Shown in pieces: positions 40,251 to 48,773 of a stretch of 64,000 nt of DNA. Origin of the DNA: Rhodoferax sp. TH121 (GTDB lineage Bacteria; Pseudomonadota; Gammaproteobacteria; Burkholderiales; Burkholderiaceae_C); assembly GCF_002251855.1 (NCBI RefSeq), contig NZ_NOXW01000021.1, forward strand, positions 868,001 to 932,000. Reading direction: 5' to 3'. The notes under the pieces were generated by a model, which saw only the letters and a list, made by a program, of their open reading frames with translations, had not been told where the DNA came from and made no database searches. The translations under genes were made by a program, and so were the position numbers. Position 1 is the stretch's first letter. Every line of letters begins with the position of its first letter.

Positions 40251-41597
40251 ATGACCTCTGTCTTCAACTTCACCTTTGTCCCCTGGTTCCGGTCGGTCGC
40301 GCCCTACATCCACAAGTTCCGCAACCAGACCTTTGTGGTGGGCATTGCAGGTGAGGCCATTGCCGCCGGCAAGCTGCAAAGCTTGGCCCAAGACCTGGCG
40401 ATGATCCAGAGCATGGGCGTAAAGATTGTGCTGGTGCATGGATTTCGCCCGCAGGTGAACGAGCAGCTCAAGGCCAAGGGGCACACGCCCAAGTACAGCC
40501 ACGGCATCCGCATTACCGACGAAGTGGCACTGGACTGCGCCCAGGAGGCTGCAGGCCAGCTGCGCTATGAGATTGAGGCCGCCTTCAGCCAGGGCCTGCC
40601 CAACACGCCCATGGCGGACTCCACGGTGCGTGTGATCTCGGGCAACTTCATCACCGCACGGCCTGTGGGCATTGTGGACGGCGTGGACTTCCAGCACAGT
40701 GGGCTGGTGCGCAAGGTGGACATTGCCGGCATCACCAAAACGCTGGACATGGGCGCCATGGTGCTGCTCTCGCCCTTTGGCTTCTCCCCCACCGGTGAGG
40801 CCTTCAACCTGGCCATGGAAGAGGTCGCTACCAGCGTGGCCACCGCGCTGCAGGCGGACAAGCTGATCTTTTTGACCGAAGTGCCCGGCATTCGTATGGA
40901 CCCAACGCAGCCCGCCAGCGAAGACAACCCCATCGACACCGAGCTGCCCCTGGCCGCCGCCGAAAAGCTGCTCAAGGCCCTGCCCGCGGCCAACCAACCG
41001 ACTGACGTAGCCTTCTACCTGCAGCACTGTGTGAAAGCCTGCAAGGCGGGTGTGGAACGCAGCCACATCATTCCGTTCTCGGTGGACGGCGCCATTCTGC
41101 TGGAGGTGTATGTGCACGACGGCATCGGCACCATGGTGGTGGACGAAAAGCTGGAGAGCTTGCGCGAGGCGACGGAAGAAGATGTGGGCGGCATCCTGCA
41201 ACTGATCGAACCGTTTGAGCGCGACGGCACCCTGGTCAAACGCAGCCGCACCGAGATCGAGCGCGACGCCGGCAACTACACCATCATCGAGCACGACGGC
41301 GTGATCTTCGCCTGCGCCGCGCTCTACCCCTACCCCGAAGCCAAGACCGCCGAGATGGCAGCCTTGACCGTGTCGCCCGATGTGCAGGGTCAGGGCGACG
41401 GCGAGCGGGTGTTAAAGCGCGTGGAGCAACGCGCCAAGGCGGCGGGGCTGGACAGCATCTTCGTGCTGACCACCCGCACCATGCACTGGTTCATCAAGCG
41501 CGGCTTTGTGCAGGTGGACCCGGACTGGCTGCCCGAGGCCCGCAAACGCAAGTACAACTGGGACCGCAAGAGCCAGGTGTTGGTCAAGAAGCTTTAA
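40251..41597 (+). CDS. argA: Amino-acid N-acetyltransferase (N-acetylglutamate synthase)
   Basis: The first step of arginine synthesis: acetyl transfer from acetyl-CoA to glutamate. The 448-residue protein has an N-terminal amino acid kinase-like regulatory domain (1-290; VGIAGEAIAAGKLQSLAQDL, LVHGFRPQVNEQL) and a C-terminal GNAT domain (300-448; AALTVSPDVQGQGDGERVL is the acetyl-CoA loop). The start at 40251 (MTSVFNFTFVPWFRSVAPYI) fits the family. It overlaps the convergent dsbB by 14 bases at the 3' end. Confidence 0.95.
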   Translation: MTSVFNFTFVPWFRSVAPYIHKFRNQTFVVGIAGEAIAAGKLQSLAQDLAMIQSMGVKIVLVHGFRPQVNEQLKAKGHTPKYSHGIRITDEVALDCAQEAAGQLRYEIEAAFSQGLPNTPMADSTVRVISGNFITARPVGIVDGVDFQHSGLVRKVDIAGITKTLDMGAMVLLSPFGFSPTGEAFNLAMEEVATSVATALQADKLIFLTEVPGIRMDPTQPASEDNPIDTELPLAAAEKLLKALPAANQPTDVAFYLQHCVKACKAGVERSHIIPFSVDGAILLEVYVHDGIGTMVVDEKLESLREATEEDVGGILQLIEPFERDGTLVKRSRTEIERDAGNYTIIEHDGVIFACAALYPYPEAKTAEMAALTVSPDVQGQGDGERVLKRVEQRAKAAGLDSIFVLTTRTMHWFIKRGFVQVDPDWLPEARKRKYNWDRKSQVLVKKL

Positions 41598-42096
41598 ACC
41601 GGCGCCAGACCATCAGGCAGCCAAAGACGGCAAAGCCTGTAAAACACAGGAACGACCAGTTGGCGATGGTGCCGCCCAGGAAAGTCCAGTCGATCTTGCT
41701 GCAGTCACCGCCACCACGGAAGATCATGGGCAGCGCGCGCTTGAGCGGGAAGGTTTCGATCATGCCGTAGAGGTCGCGCCCGCAGGACACCACCTCGGGT
41801 GGGTACCACTGCAGCCAGCTCTGGCGGGCCGCCACATAGGCCCCCGCCACTGCAAACACCATCAGCAGAACCGCACCGGTGATTTGCAAGCCTTTTCGGC
41901 CACTAGCCCCCGCCAATGCTGCGCTGATAGCTACCAAAATGAGAGCATAACGCTGCACAATGCACATCGGGCAAGGCTCCAGACCCACCACATGCTGCAG
42001 GTACATGCCAAACGCCAGCATGGCCACACAGGCCAACACCACCCCACCGAACACGCGGCGCGGCGCGTTGTCCATCCAGCTGAAAACCAAATTCAA
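41584..42096 (-). CDS. dsbB: Disulfide bond formation protein B
   Basis: A four-helix inner membrane protein that reoxidises DsbA and passes electrons to quinones. The first cysteine pair is in LEPCPMCIVQR and the second periplasmic pair in SCGRD...DCSKIDW; both are intact. The start is uncertain: the TTG at 42096 has GAGGA 7 bases upstream, while an ATG at 42075 and GTG at 42120 are alternatives. Residues ILVAISAALAGASGRKGLQ, spanning the second helix and cytoplasmic loop, are encoded by a repeat copy. No dsbA is nearby. Confidence 0.93.
   Translation of the reverse strand: MNLVFSWMDNAPRRVFGGVVLACVAMLAFGMYLQHVVGLEPCPMCIVQRYALILVAISAALAGASGRKGLQITGAVLLMVFAVAGAYVAARQSWLQWYPPEVVSCGRDLYGMIETFPLKRALPMIFRGGGDCSKIDWTFLGGTIANWSFLCFTGFAVFGCLMVWRRFKAS
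41883..41950 (-). repeat. Dispersed palindromic repeat, copy inside dsbB
   Basis: Read with the gene: CTCTCATTTTGGTAGCTATC, AGCGCAGCATTGGCGGGGGC, then TAGTGGCCGAAAAGGCTTG. This is the forward orientation of the family, with an imperfect head. The frame used (TTG GTA GCT ATC AGC GCA) equals that at the DUF934 and cysN starts. Confidence 0.75.
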
Positions 42097-42249
42097 GATC
42101 AATTCCTCGTTCTGTTGCACGGCCGACGGGCGGCGTTGCGGGTTGGTGCCCTACACATGGCCGAAGTTCCCCGGGTCTGCAGGGCTTGGGCCAAACCGAA
42201 TAAGATTCGCGGTTCTGATTTTCACACCACCGACTAAGAGGTTTTCCCC

Positions 42250-42522
42250 ATGGCACGCACCGTCAACTGTATCAAGCTGGGCAAAGAGGCTGAAGGCCTG
42301 GATTTTGCGCCCTACCCCGGTGAGCTGGGCAAACGCATCTGGGAGAGCGTGAGCAAGGAAGCCTGGGCCGCCTGGCTCAAGCACCAGACCATGTTGGTCA
42401 ATGAAAACCGCCTGAACCTGGCCGACGCGCGCGCGCGCCAGTACCTGGCCCGCCAGATGGAAAACCACTTCTTCGGCGATGGTGCCGACGCCGCCCAAGG
42501 CTACGTTCCCCCCAGCGCCTGA
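42250..42522 (+). CDS. Oxidative damage protection protein YggX (Fe(II)-trafficking)
   Basis: A 90-residue YggX family protein. The single cysteine C7 sits in the conserved [22 protein letters not shown] start, followed by [20 protein letters not shown] and [19 protein letters not shown]. It protects iron-sulfur proteins during oxidative stress and may bind Fe2+. It is 8 bases before mnmC, with which it is likely co-transcribed. Confidence 0.95.
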   Translation: MARTVNCIKLGKEAEGLDFAPYPGELGKRIWESVSKEAWAAWLKHQTMLVNENRLNLADARARQYLARQMENHFFGDGADAAQGYVPPSA

Positions 42523-42530
42523 GGCCACGC

Positions 42531-44270
42531 GTGGACGACGCAGGCTCCCTGCCCCAGCGCCTGCTCGCGTCCTGCGCACTCCCCGAGGCCTGGGCCGACC
42601 GCCCTGCCTGGACGGTGCTGGACACCGACTTTGCAGCCCTCACCCCGTTTTTGCACTGCTGGCACACCTGGCAGGCTGATGCACGGCGTCCGCGCATGCT
42701 GCATTACGTGGGCATGCTGACACCAGCCCAGGCACAGCAACTGCCTGCGCTGGCACAGCAGGCCGCACACACCGCCACCCACTGGCAGGCCTTGGCCCAA
42801 GCCCTGGCGAGCGCCTGCGCGGAGGTGGTGCCAGGCCAGCACCGCATCCTGCTAGCGCAGGGCCAACTCTCGCTTACCCTGTGTGTGGGCGATGCCGCCG
42901 CCCTCTTGCAAGAGCAACAATTTCTGGCCCACACTCTGTGGGTGCATGGCGCAGCGCTGGTGTGGGACCGGTGGCGCATCAAGGCGCTGGCCCGCACCAG
43001 CCATCGCGGCGCCCGGCTGATGCTAGACAGTGCGACCACCGAGACCCAGGCATGGCTGGCGGAGGCAGGCTATGTGGATGTGCAAACCCACGGGCAAGGC
43101 TTGCAGGCACGTTTTGAGCCACGTTGGTCTTTGGGCGCGCGCGACCAGAGCCCCGCCACAGTCGCTCCACAACGTTGCACGGTGCTGGGAGCCGGTATCT
43201 CCGGCGCCAGCGTGGCCCATGCCCTGGCGCGACGCGGTTGGCACGTCACGGTGCTGGACCAGCACGCTGCGGCAGCCGGCGGGGCCTCCGGCCTGCCAGC
43301 AGGCTTGGTGGTTCCCCATGTATCGGCGGATGACAGCCCGCGTTCACGCATGTCGCGTGTGGGCGCGCGGCTGATGCTGCTGCATGCTGCGGCGCTGTTG
43401 CAAGACGGCACCGACTGGCATGCCAGCGGGGTCCAGGAGCGGGACCTCGAGGAAAACACAACGCGCTGGCATCCCCAAGGCGCATGGATACGCCCCGCCC
43501 GCTTGGTGCAAGCCTGGCTGCGCCATCCCGGCATTCACTGCCAGTTTGCAGCGCGTGTGACAAGCGTGGAGCGCCGCGAAGGTGTGTGGCGCTTGAAGGG
43601 TCCCGAGGGGCAGACCTGGGCCGAGTCGGAGCTGGTGGTACTGGCTAATGCCACGGGCTGCGTGCCCTTGATGCTGGACCCGGCCCATGTGGATGTTTTG
43701 GGTGAAGGCGTGGTCGAACGGCTGGGATTTCTGCACGCGGTGCACGGCACGGTGAGTTACGCCACGCACAGTACGCTGCCTCTGGCCGCGCATTGGCCCC
43801 GGCAGCCGGTCAATGGCCATGGCAACTTTTTACCCAACGTGCCGCTGGACGCCGGGCCGGCCTGGCTCGCGGGCTCCACGTTTGAGCCAGACCGCATTCC
43901 CGAACAGGCCGGCCACCACCTGGCACCGCTGGCCGACCAGCACCGGGCCAATGCGCAGCGCTTGAGCGAACTGCTGCCCGCCGTAGGAGCCGATGTAGCG
44001 CCTGCATTCGCACGCCAGGAGGTTCTGCACTGGTCTGCCACCCGTTGTGTAACCCACGACCGACTGCCTTGGGTGGGGGCGCTCGACGATGCGCCGGAAG
44101 CTGGAACTGCCTCTCTCTGGATTCACGCTGGTATGGGCGCGCGGGGATTGACGTTCTCGGCATTGGGCGCCGAGTTGTTGGTGGCACGACTATGTGGCGA
44201 ACCTTGGCCACTGGAAAGCAGCCTGGCGCGCAGTCTGGATGTGCGCCGCCCCAAACGCAAGCGCAGCTAG
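42531..44270 (+). CDS. mnmC: MnmC-type tRNA wobble uridine modification protein with degenerate methyltransferase half
   Basis: The C-terminal part (about 214-579) is the FAD-dependent oxidoreductase MnmC(o) with the dinucleotide motif VLGAGISGASVAHALARRGW (G220-G222-G225) and the family end GMGARGLTFSALGAELL. MnmC(o) removes the carboxymethyl group from cmnm5(s2)U34 in tRNA. The first 200 residues align by eye with a shortened MnmC(m) methyltransferase. The SAM loop reads DFAALTPFL where FGLGLNFL is expected, the catalytic FxPxxNPxMW block is replaced by VHGAALVWDRW, and about 40 N-terminal residues are absent. The start is GTG. It shares a CTAG stop overlap with the next gene. Confidence 0.85.
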   Translation: MDDAGSLPQRLLASCALPEAWADRPAWTVLDTDFAALTPFLHCWHTWQADARRPRMLHYVGMLTPAQAQQLPALAQQAAHTATHWQALAQALASACAEVVPGQHRILLAQGQLSLTLCVGDAAALLQEQQFLAHTLWVHGAALVWDRWRIKALARTSHRGARLMLDSATTETQAWLAEAGYVDVQTHGQGLQARFEPRWSLGARDQSPATVAPQRCTVLGAGISGASVAHALARRGWHVTVLDQHAAAAGGASGLPAGLVVPHVSADDSPRSRMSRVGARLMLLHAAALLQDGTDWHASGVQERDLEENTTRWHPQGAWIRPARLVQAWLRHPGIHCQFAARVTSVERREGVWRLKGPEGQTWAESELVVLANATGCVPLMLDPAHVDVLGEGVVERLGFLHAVHGTVSYATHSTLPLAAHWPRQPVNGHGNFLPNVPLDAGPAWLAGSTFEPDRIPEQAGHHLAPLADQHRANAQRLSELLPAVGADVAPAFARQEVLHWSATRCVTHDRLPWVGALDDAPEAGTASLWIHAGMGARGLTFSALGAELLVARLCGEPWPLESSLARSLDVRRPKRKRS

Positions 44271-45004
44271 ACTTTTTGCAGCATGCCTATGACCTGCAAG
44301 GGGTTGAAAGGCATTTCCAGTAAACCGATGCAGCCCATACGCTCTGCCAGATTGGCCGTTTTCCAGCTTGAATTGGTGGACACGCCCACCACGCTGCGCA
44401 CAGGTTTTTCCAAATCTTGCAAGTGTTTCACCAACACCCAAGGGTCAATGGCGTCGTCATTCACGTGCACCAGCACGAGGTCATACGGCCGCGCCTTCAC
44501 ACTGTCGTCCAGTTGGGCCACGGTTTGTACCTCGTCCACCGCCGTAATGCCTGCCAATGCCAAGCGCGCGCGCAGATAGAGACGCGCCTCTTGGGGGAGG
44601 CCCGCCAACAGGGCACATTTGACTCCTGGTGGCAAGGGCGCCGCGGGGGGATCCTCCTGGCTGATGTCGATATCTACATCCGCTGCGGATACAAAAAGCT
44701 CATCCAACAAGCCCACCATGGCAGCCCAATCTACCGGGCGTTGCACGGTACGCCACGCCAGTGTGGGGGCCTCGGCCCCCACACAAATCATTTTCAGATT
44801 GGGATTGAAACTGGGTGAGACCAACTCCAAGCCTGCCTCGTAGCTGTCCACATCAATCAGGGCCACCTGGGCCGGGCTGGCCGCGTCAGACGTCCAAAGC
44901 TGGTAATTCGGGCCCTCCCGGCCAGACAGGCGAAACAGGGTGTTGAGCGAATGCCGCTCAACATCACTGAAACCCACCACCTTGACCAATACCGTCGCTG
45001 CCAT
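44267..45004 (-). CDS. Tandem pseudo-receiver protein of unknown function
   Basis: 245 residues that look like two CheY-like alpha/beta domains (about 1-105 and 125-245) joined by an acidic linker (DIDISQEDPPAAPLPPG). The first keeps an Asp after a hydrophobic strand (VALIDVDSYE) but lacks the N-terminal acidic pair. The second has LVLVHVNDD in the strand where the phosphoacceptor would be, and ends GCIGLLEMPFNPLQVIGML, like the receiver C-terminal face. Phosphorylation is therefore unlikely; a protein-binding role is inferred. It is convergent with mnmC and 12 bases upstream of the nucleoside permease gene. Confidence 0.75.
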   Translation of the reverse strand: MAATVLVKVVGFSDVERHSLNTLFRLSGREGPNYQLWTSDAASPAQVALIDVDSYEAGLELVSPSFNPNLKMICVGAEAPTLAWRTVQRPVDWAAMVGLLDELFVSAADVDIDISQEDPPAAPLPPGVKCALLAGLPQEARLYLRARLALAGITAVDEVQTVAQLDDSVKARPYDLVLVHVNDDAIDPWVLVKHLQDLEKPVRSVVGVSTNSSWKTANLAERMGCIGLLEMPFNPLQVIGMLQKV

Positions 45005-45016
45005 GTTGACCCGAGT

Positions 45017-45985
45017 CTAGCGCTCCTTGGTGTAAGGTTTGCCCAAAGCTTGTGGCGCCACTGCCTTGCCAATAAAGCCTGCCAGCAAGATCACAGTCAG
45101 CAGGTAAGGCAGTGCCTGGATGAACTGCACTGGCACCTCGCCCATACCGGGTATCTGAACGCCTTGCAGGCGAATGGCCGCAGCGTCCAGAAAACCAAAC
45201 AGCAAGCAGGCCCAAAATGCCCCCACTGGGTGCCAACGGCCAAATATCAGCGCGGCCAAGGCCATGAAGCCACGCCCAGCCGTCATGTTGGCGGAGAAGT
45301 TGGCACTTTGGGCCAGCACCAAATAGCCGCCCGCCAAACCACACAAAATGCCATTGAGCGTGAGCGCGCTGTACCGCAAACGGGCCACGGACACGCCAGC
45401 GGCGTCCACCATCTGGGGGTTCTCGCCCACCGCCCGCAGGCGCAGGCCAAAGCGGGTGCGGAACAGCAGCCACCACGTGGCTGGGACCAGGGCAAACGCC
45501 AAGTACACCAGCGCGTTATGGCTTAACAAGCCCACGCCGATGAAGTTGCCCACCACAGGAATGGTTTCTACCGACGCCTGTAGCGCGGGAAACAAGGGCT
45601 GGATACGCACCACATCGCTCACCGGCGGGGTTTGCCCCCCCTGCTCGAACCAGGCGATGCCCAGCACCACCGTCATGCCCGCCGCAATGATGTTGATGGC
45701 CACGCCCGACACCACCTGATCGCCCTTGTGGCTCACACAGGCCAAGCCATGCATCCAGGACAAAGCCGTAGAGACCAGAATCCCCACCAAAAGCGCCAAC
45801 ATGGTGGACTGGTACACGGCACCACACGCACCGGCCGCGAAGGCAGCAAACAACATCTTGCCTTCCAGGCCGATGTCTACCACCCCCGAGCGCTCGGACA
45901 ACAAGCCCGCCAGCGCGCACAGAATCAGCGGCGTGGACACCCGCAGGGTGGACGCCAGCATGGCGTAAATCAGGGACTCATCCAT
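45017..45985 (-). CDS. BMP-type (nucleoside) ABC transporter permease, second subunit
   Basis: A 322-residue inner membrane permease of the branched-chain/ribose type (YufQ/NupQ-like). It has about nine hydrophobic helices and the block GLLSERSGVVDIGLEGKMLF, characteristic of nucleoside importer permeases. The late cytoplasmic loop FGLRLRAVGENPQMVDAAGV contacts the ATPase. The start at 45985 (MDESLIYAML) is in the overlap with the upstream permease gene; the longer open frame is inside that gene. It is the last gene of the importer operon. Confidence 0.9.
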   Translation of the reverse strand: MDESLIYAMLASTLRVSTPLILCALAGLLSERSGVVDIGLEGKMLFAAFAAGACGAVYQSTMLALLVGILVSTALSWMHGLACVSHKGDQVVSGVAINIIAAGMTVVLGIAWFEQGGQTPPVSDVVRIQPLFPALQASVETIPVVGNFIGVGLLSHNALVYLAFALVPATWWLLFRTRFGLRLRAVGENPQMVDAAGVSVARLRYSALTLNGILCGLAGGYLVLAQSANFSANMTAGRGFMALAALIFGRWHPVGAFWACLLFGFLDAAAIRLQGVQIPGMGEVPVQFIQALPYLLTVILLAGFIGKAVAPQALGKPYTKER

Positions 45986-47093
45986 GGCGCACCCCCACCT
46001 TGAATACGCGCACCAACACCCAACCCAGGCGCGGCGCAATCACATAGGCCATGGCCCCGGAAAACAGCACGATAAATCCTTGCAACATCACGACCATCTC
46101 GCGACTAAACCCTGTTACCTCAAACGCCACTTCGGCCCCGCCCTGGAACAGCGCCCCGAACAGCACACTGGCGAACACAATACCCACAGGATGGTTGCGC
46201 CCCATCAACGCCACCGCGATGCCTGTAAAACCGGCTCCACTGACAAATTCGAGTAGCAAGCGACCATTCACGCCGGCAATCTCATTCATGCCTACCAAGC
46301 CGGCCAAGCCACCCGAGATGGCCATGGCAATCATCACTTGGTGCCGCGAGCGAATGCCCGCGTACTCGGCCGCACTGGCGCTGGAGCCCACCGCCCGCAA
46401 GTGGTAGCCCGCACGCGTGCGCCACAAGAACAAATAGACCGCCAGCGCTGCGCCCAGTGCCAAAAACAAACTCACGTTCAGGGGCGAGGCGGACCATTCG
46501 ATGCCCAGCGATGCCAAAGCCTCGTGCATGGGCGGCAACTTGGCGGAGTCAGCAAATGCAGCACTCTCCACCGACATGGAGCCCGCAGGGCGCAGGTGGT
46601 TGACCAGCAGGTAAACCAGCACACTGCTGGCAATGAAGTTGAACATGATGGTGGTGATCACCACATGGCTACCACGGTAGGCCTGCAGGTACGCGGGCAC
46701 CGCCGCCCACGCCGCCCCAAACAAGGCGCCCGAAAGCACCATCAGCGGCAGCATGATCCAGGCTGGCAAAGCGTGCGACAACCACAAGGCCACCAAGCCG
46801 ACGCCCAGCCCACCCATAATCGCCTGGCCTTCGCCACCGATATTGAACAGGCCGCCATGGAAAGCCACCGCGACGGCCAAGCCCGTAAAAATAAACGTGG
46901 TGGCGTAGTACAGCGTGTAGCTGATGCCACGTTGTGTGCCAAATGCGCCGTGGATCAGCACCGAGATGACTTCTGCAGGGTCTTGCCCCACCAAGGCCAC
47001 CACACCGGCAGCGGCCAGCAGTGCCACCATCAGACACACCGCCGGCAGCAACACCAGATCCGCCCAACGTGGCAAGGGAGTGGATGCGCTCAT
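45978..47093 (-). CDS. BMP-type (nucleoside) ABC transporter permease, first subunit
   Basis: A 371-residue permease of the YufP/NupP type with a short cytosolic N-terminus (MSASTPLPRWADL), about ten helices, HGGLFNIGGEGQAIMGGLGV and the ATPase-contact loop AGYHLRAVGSSASAAEYAGI. It overlaps the ATPase gene upstream by 4 bases and the second permease downstream by 8 bases. Confidence 0.9.
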   Translation of the reverse strand: MSASTPLPRWADLVLLPAVCLMVALLAAAGVVALVGQDPAEVISVLIHGAFGTQRGISYTLYYATTFIFTGLAVAVAFHGGLFNIGGEGQAIMGGLGVGLVALWLSHALPAWIMLPLMVLSGALFGAAWAAVPAYLQAYRGSHVVITTIMFNFIASSVLVYLLVNHLRPAGSMSVESAAFADSAKLPPMHEALASLGIEWSASPLNVSLFLALGAALAVYLFLWRTRAGYHLRAVGSSASAAEYAGIRSRHQVMIAMAISGGLAGLVGMNEIAGVNGRLLLEFVSGAGFTGIAVALMGRNHPVGIVFASVLFGALFQGGAEVAFEVTGFSREMVVMLQGFIVLFSGAMAYVIAPRLGWVLVRVFKVGVRHG

Positions 47094-48640
47094 TGCCCGC
47101 CCCCCGTCATCAGCAAGCCCAACCCAGCCTCGGTGCAATCGGCAATCGCCAACTCCCCGGTGACCCGTCCCTGGTTCATCACTATCACCCTGTCTGACAA
47201 TGCCAAAATTTCATCCAGCTCACTGGACACCACCAACACTGCGCAGCCCGCATCGCGCATCGCACGCAGCTGGCTGTAAATAAACTCAATTGCGCCGATG
47301 TCCACACCACGGGTGGGCTGGCCTACCAGCAGCACCTTGGGGGATTGCCCAATTTCACGCGCCAGCACCAGCTTTTGCTGGTTGCCGCCAGAGAACTTGC
47401 TGCTCCCCAGTTCGGGATCGCGGGGGCGCACATCAAAACGCTCCATCATCCGCGCCGTGGCCTGGCGCATGCGGCCATGGGCCATCCAGCCGTGGCTGGC
47501 GTACTCGGACAAGCCGTCGTAACCCAGCACGGCAGACTCCCAGGCCACAAAGTCCATCACCATGGCACGCGCATGCCGGTCCTCCGGGACATGGGCCAGG
47601 CCCAGGGCCCGGGCCGTACGCGGGTCCAGCCACTGGCTGGCCCCAAAACTGTGACCGCCCAGTTGCAAACTGCCTTCCTGAGGTGCCAACAGTCCGGACA
47701 ACACATCCAGAAGCTCGCTTTGTCCATTGCCCGACACACCGGCCACGCCCACGATCTCTCCAGCGCGCAGCTGCAGATTCAAGCCCTGCAGGCGTACCAC
47801 CTGCATGGCATCACGCACTAGCACCTCTTTGGCTTCCAGCAGCACATCCCCCACCGGGCGGGCTTGCTCGTCCACACGCCCCATCTGGACCTTGCGGCCG
47901 ACCATGGCCTCAGCCAGAGTCTCGATGGAGGCCCGGGCAATCGGCAACTCCTGCACCACACGGCCACCGCGCATCACAGTGACCTGGTCGCACAGCCTCA
48001 TGACTTCCTTAAGCTTGTGGGTGATCAGCAAAATAGTGGTGCCTTGCTCGCGCAATACGCGCAGCACCTTGAAGAGGTGCTCTGTCTCCTGCGGCGTCAG
48101 CACAGCGGTGGGCTCGTCCAGAATCAACACCTTGGCGCCCCGGTACAGTGCTTTCAGGATTTCCAGGCGTTGGCGGTCCCCCACGGGCAAATCGCTCACC
48201 AAAGCGTCGAGCTTGACCTGCAGCCCAGTGGCCAGCATCAGGGTCTCCAGCTTGCTGCGCACGGTGGCATCCGCCTTGTGCAGCAGCCAATGCGGTTCGG
48301 CCCCCAGCATCACGTTTTCCAGGGCCGTCAAAGTGTCCACCAGCATGAAATGCTGATGCACCATGCCAATACCCTGCGCAATGGCGTCGTCTGCGTTGCG
48401 AATCGTCACGCGACGCCCCGCCACCTCCACCGTCCCGCTGTCCGCTTGGTAGAAGCCGTACAAAATGGACATCAGGGTGCTCTTGCCAGCACCGTTTTCA
48501 CCCACGATGCCATGCACCGTACCCGTGGCCACGCGCAACTCCACGTCGGCATTGGCCGCCACCGCTCCAAATCGTTTGTTGATGCCTTGCATATGGATGG
48601 CCCAGGGGCCGTCACGGGGGCTCAAGCTATCTGCACTCAA
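47090..48640 (-). CDS. BMP-type (nucleoside) ABC transporter ATP-binding protein
   Basis: A 516-residue ATPase with two domains like ribose/galactose transporters. The first has Walker A GENGAGKSTLM, signature LPVGDRQR and Walker B LILDEPT. The second is the usual degenerate partner, with Walker A-like GVSGNGQSEL, signature FSGGNQQK and a Gln in LLVGQPTRGVD in place of the DEPT motif, as in this family. The start is TTG at 48640, with GGAG at a good distance; a later ATG at 48592 is an alternative. Confidence 0.92.
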   Translation of the reverse strand: MSADSLSPRDGPWAIHMQGINKRFGAVAANADVELRVATGTVHGIVGENGAGKSTLMSILYGFYQADSGTVEVAGRRVTIRNADDAIAQGIGMVHQHFMLVDTLTALENVMLGAEPHWLLHKADATVRSKLETLMLATGLQVKLDALVSDLPVGDRQRLEILKALYRGAKVLILDEPTAVLTPQETEHLFKVLRVLREQGTTILLITHKLKEVMRLCDQVTVMRGGRVVQELPIARASIETLAEAMVGRKVQMGRVDEQARPVGDVLLEAKEVLVRDAMQVVRLQGLNLQLRAGEIVGVAGVSGNGQSELLDVLSGLLAPQEGSLQLGGHSFGASQWLDPRTARALGLAHVPEDRHARAMVMDFVAWESAVLGYDGLSEYASHGWMAHGRMRQATARMMERFDVRPRDPELGSSKFSGGNQQKLVLAREIGQSPKVLLVGQPTRGVDIGAIEFIYSQLRAMRDAGCAVLVVSSELDEILALSDRVIVMNQGRVTGELAIADCTEAGLGLLMTGGGQ

Positions 48641-48684
48641 ATCCTGCTCCTCTTGGGGGCTCTTGCTCTCAAGTAATCAAGTGA

Positions 48685-48726
48685 AAAGCCCACGGCACTG
48701 TGTGCAGCACCGCGGGCTTTTGTTTT
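48685..48726 (-). terminator. Hairpin between binding-protein and ATPase genes
   Basis: An imperfect stem: AAAAGCCCACGG pairs with CCGCGGGCTTTT. It lies 48 bases past the binding-protein stop and 45 bases before the ATPase start, on the same transcript direction. It may let a minority of transcripts continue, giving excess binding protein. Confidence 0.6.
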
Positions 48727-48773
48727 TTCGGCTTGGGCGGGGCGCACACGGCCCCACCACAGCCTGACCTGGT

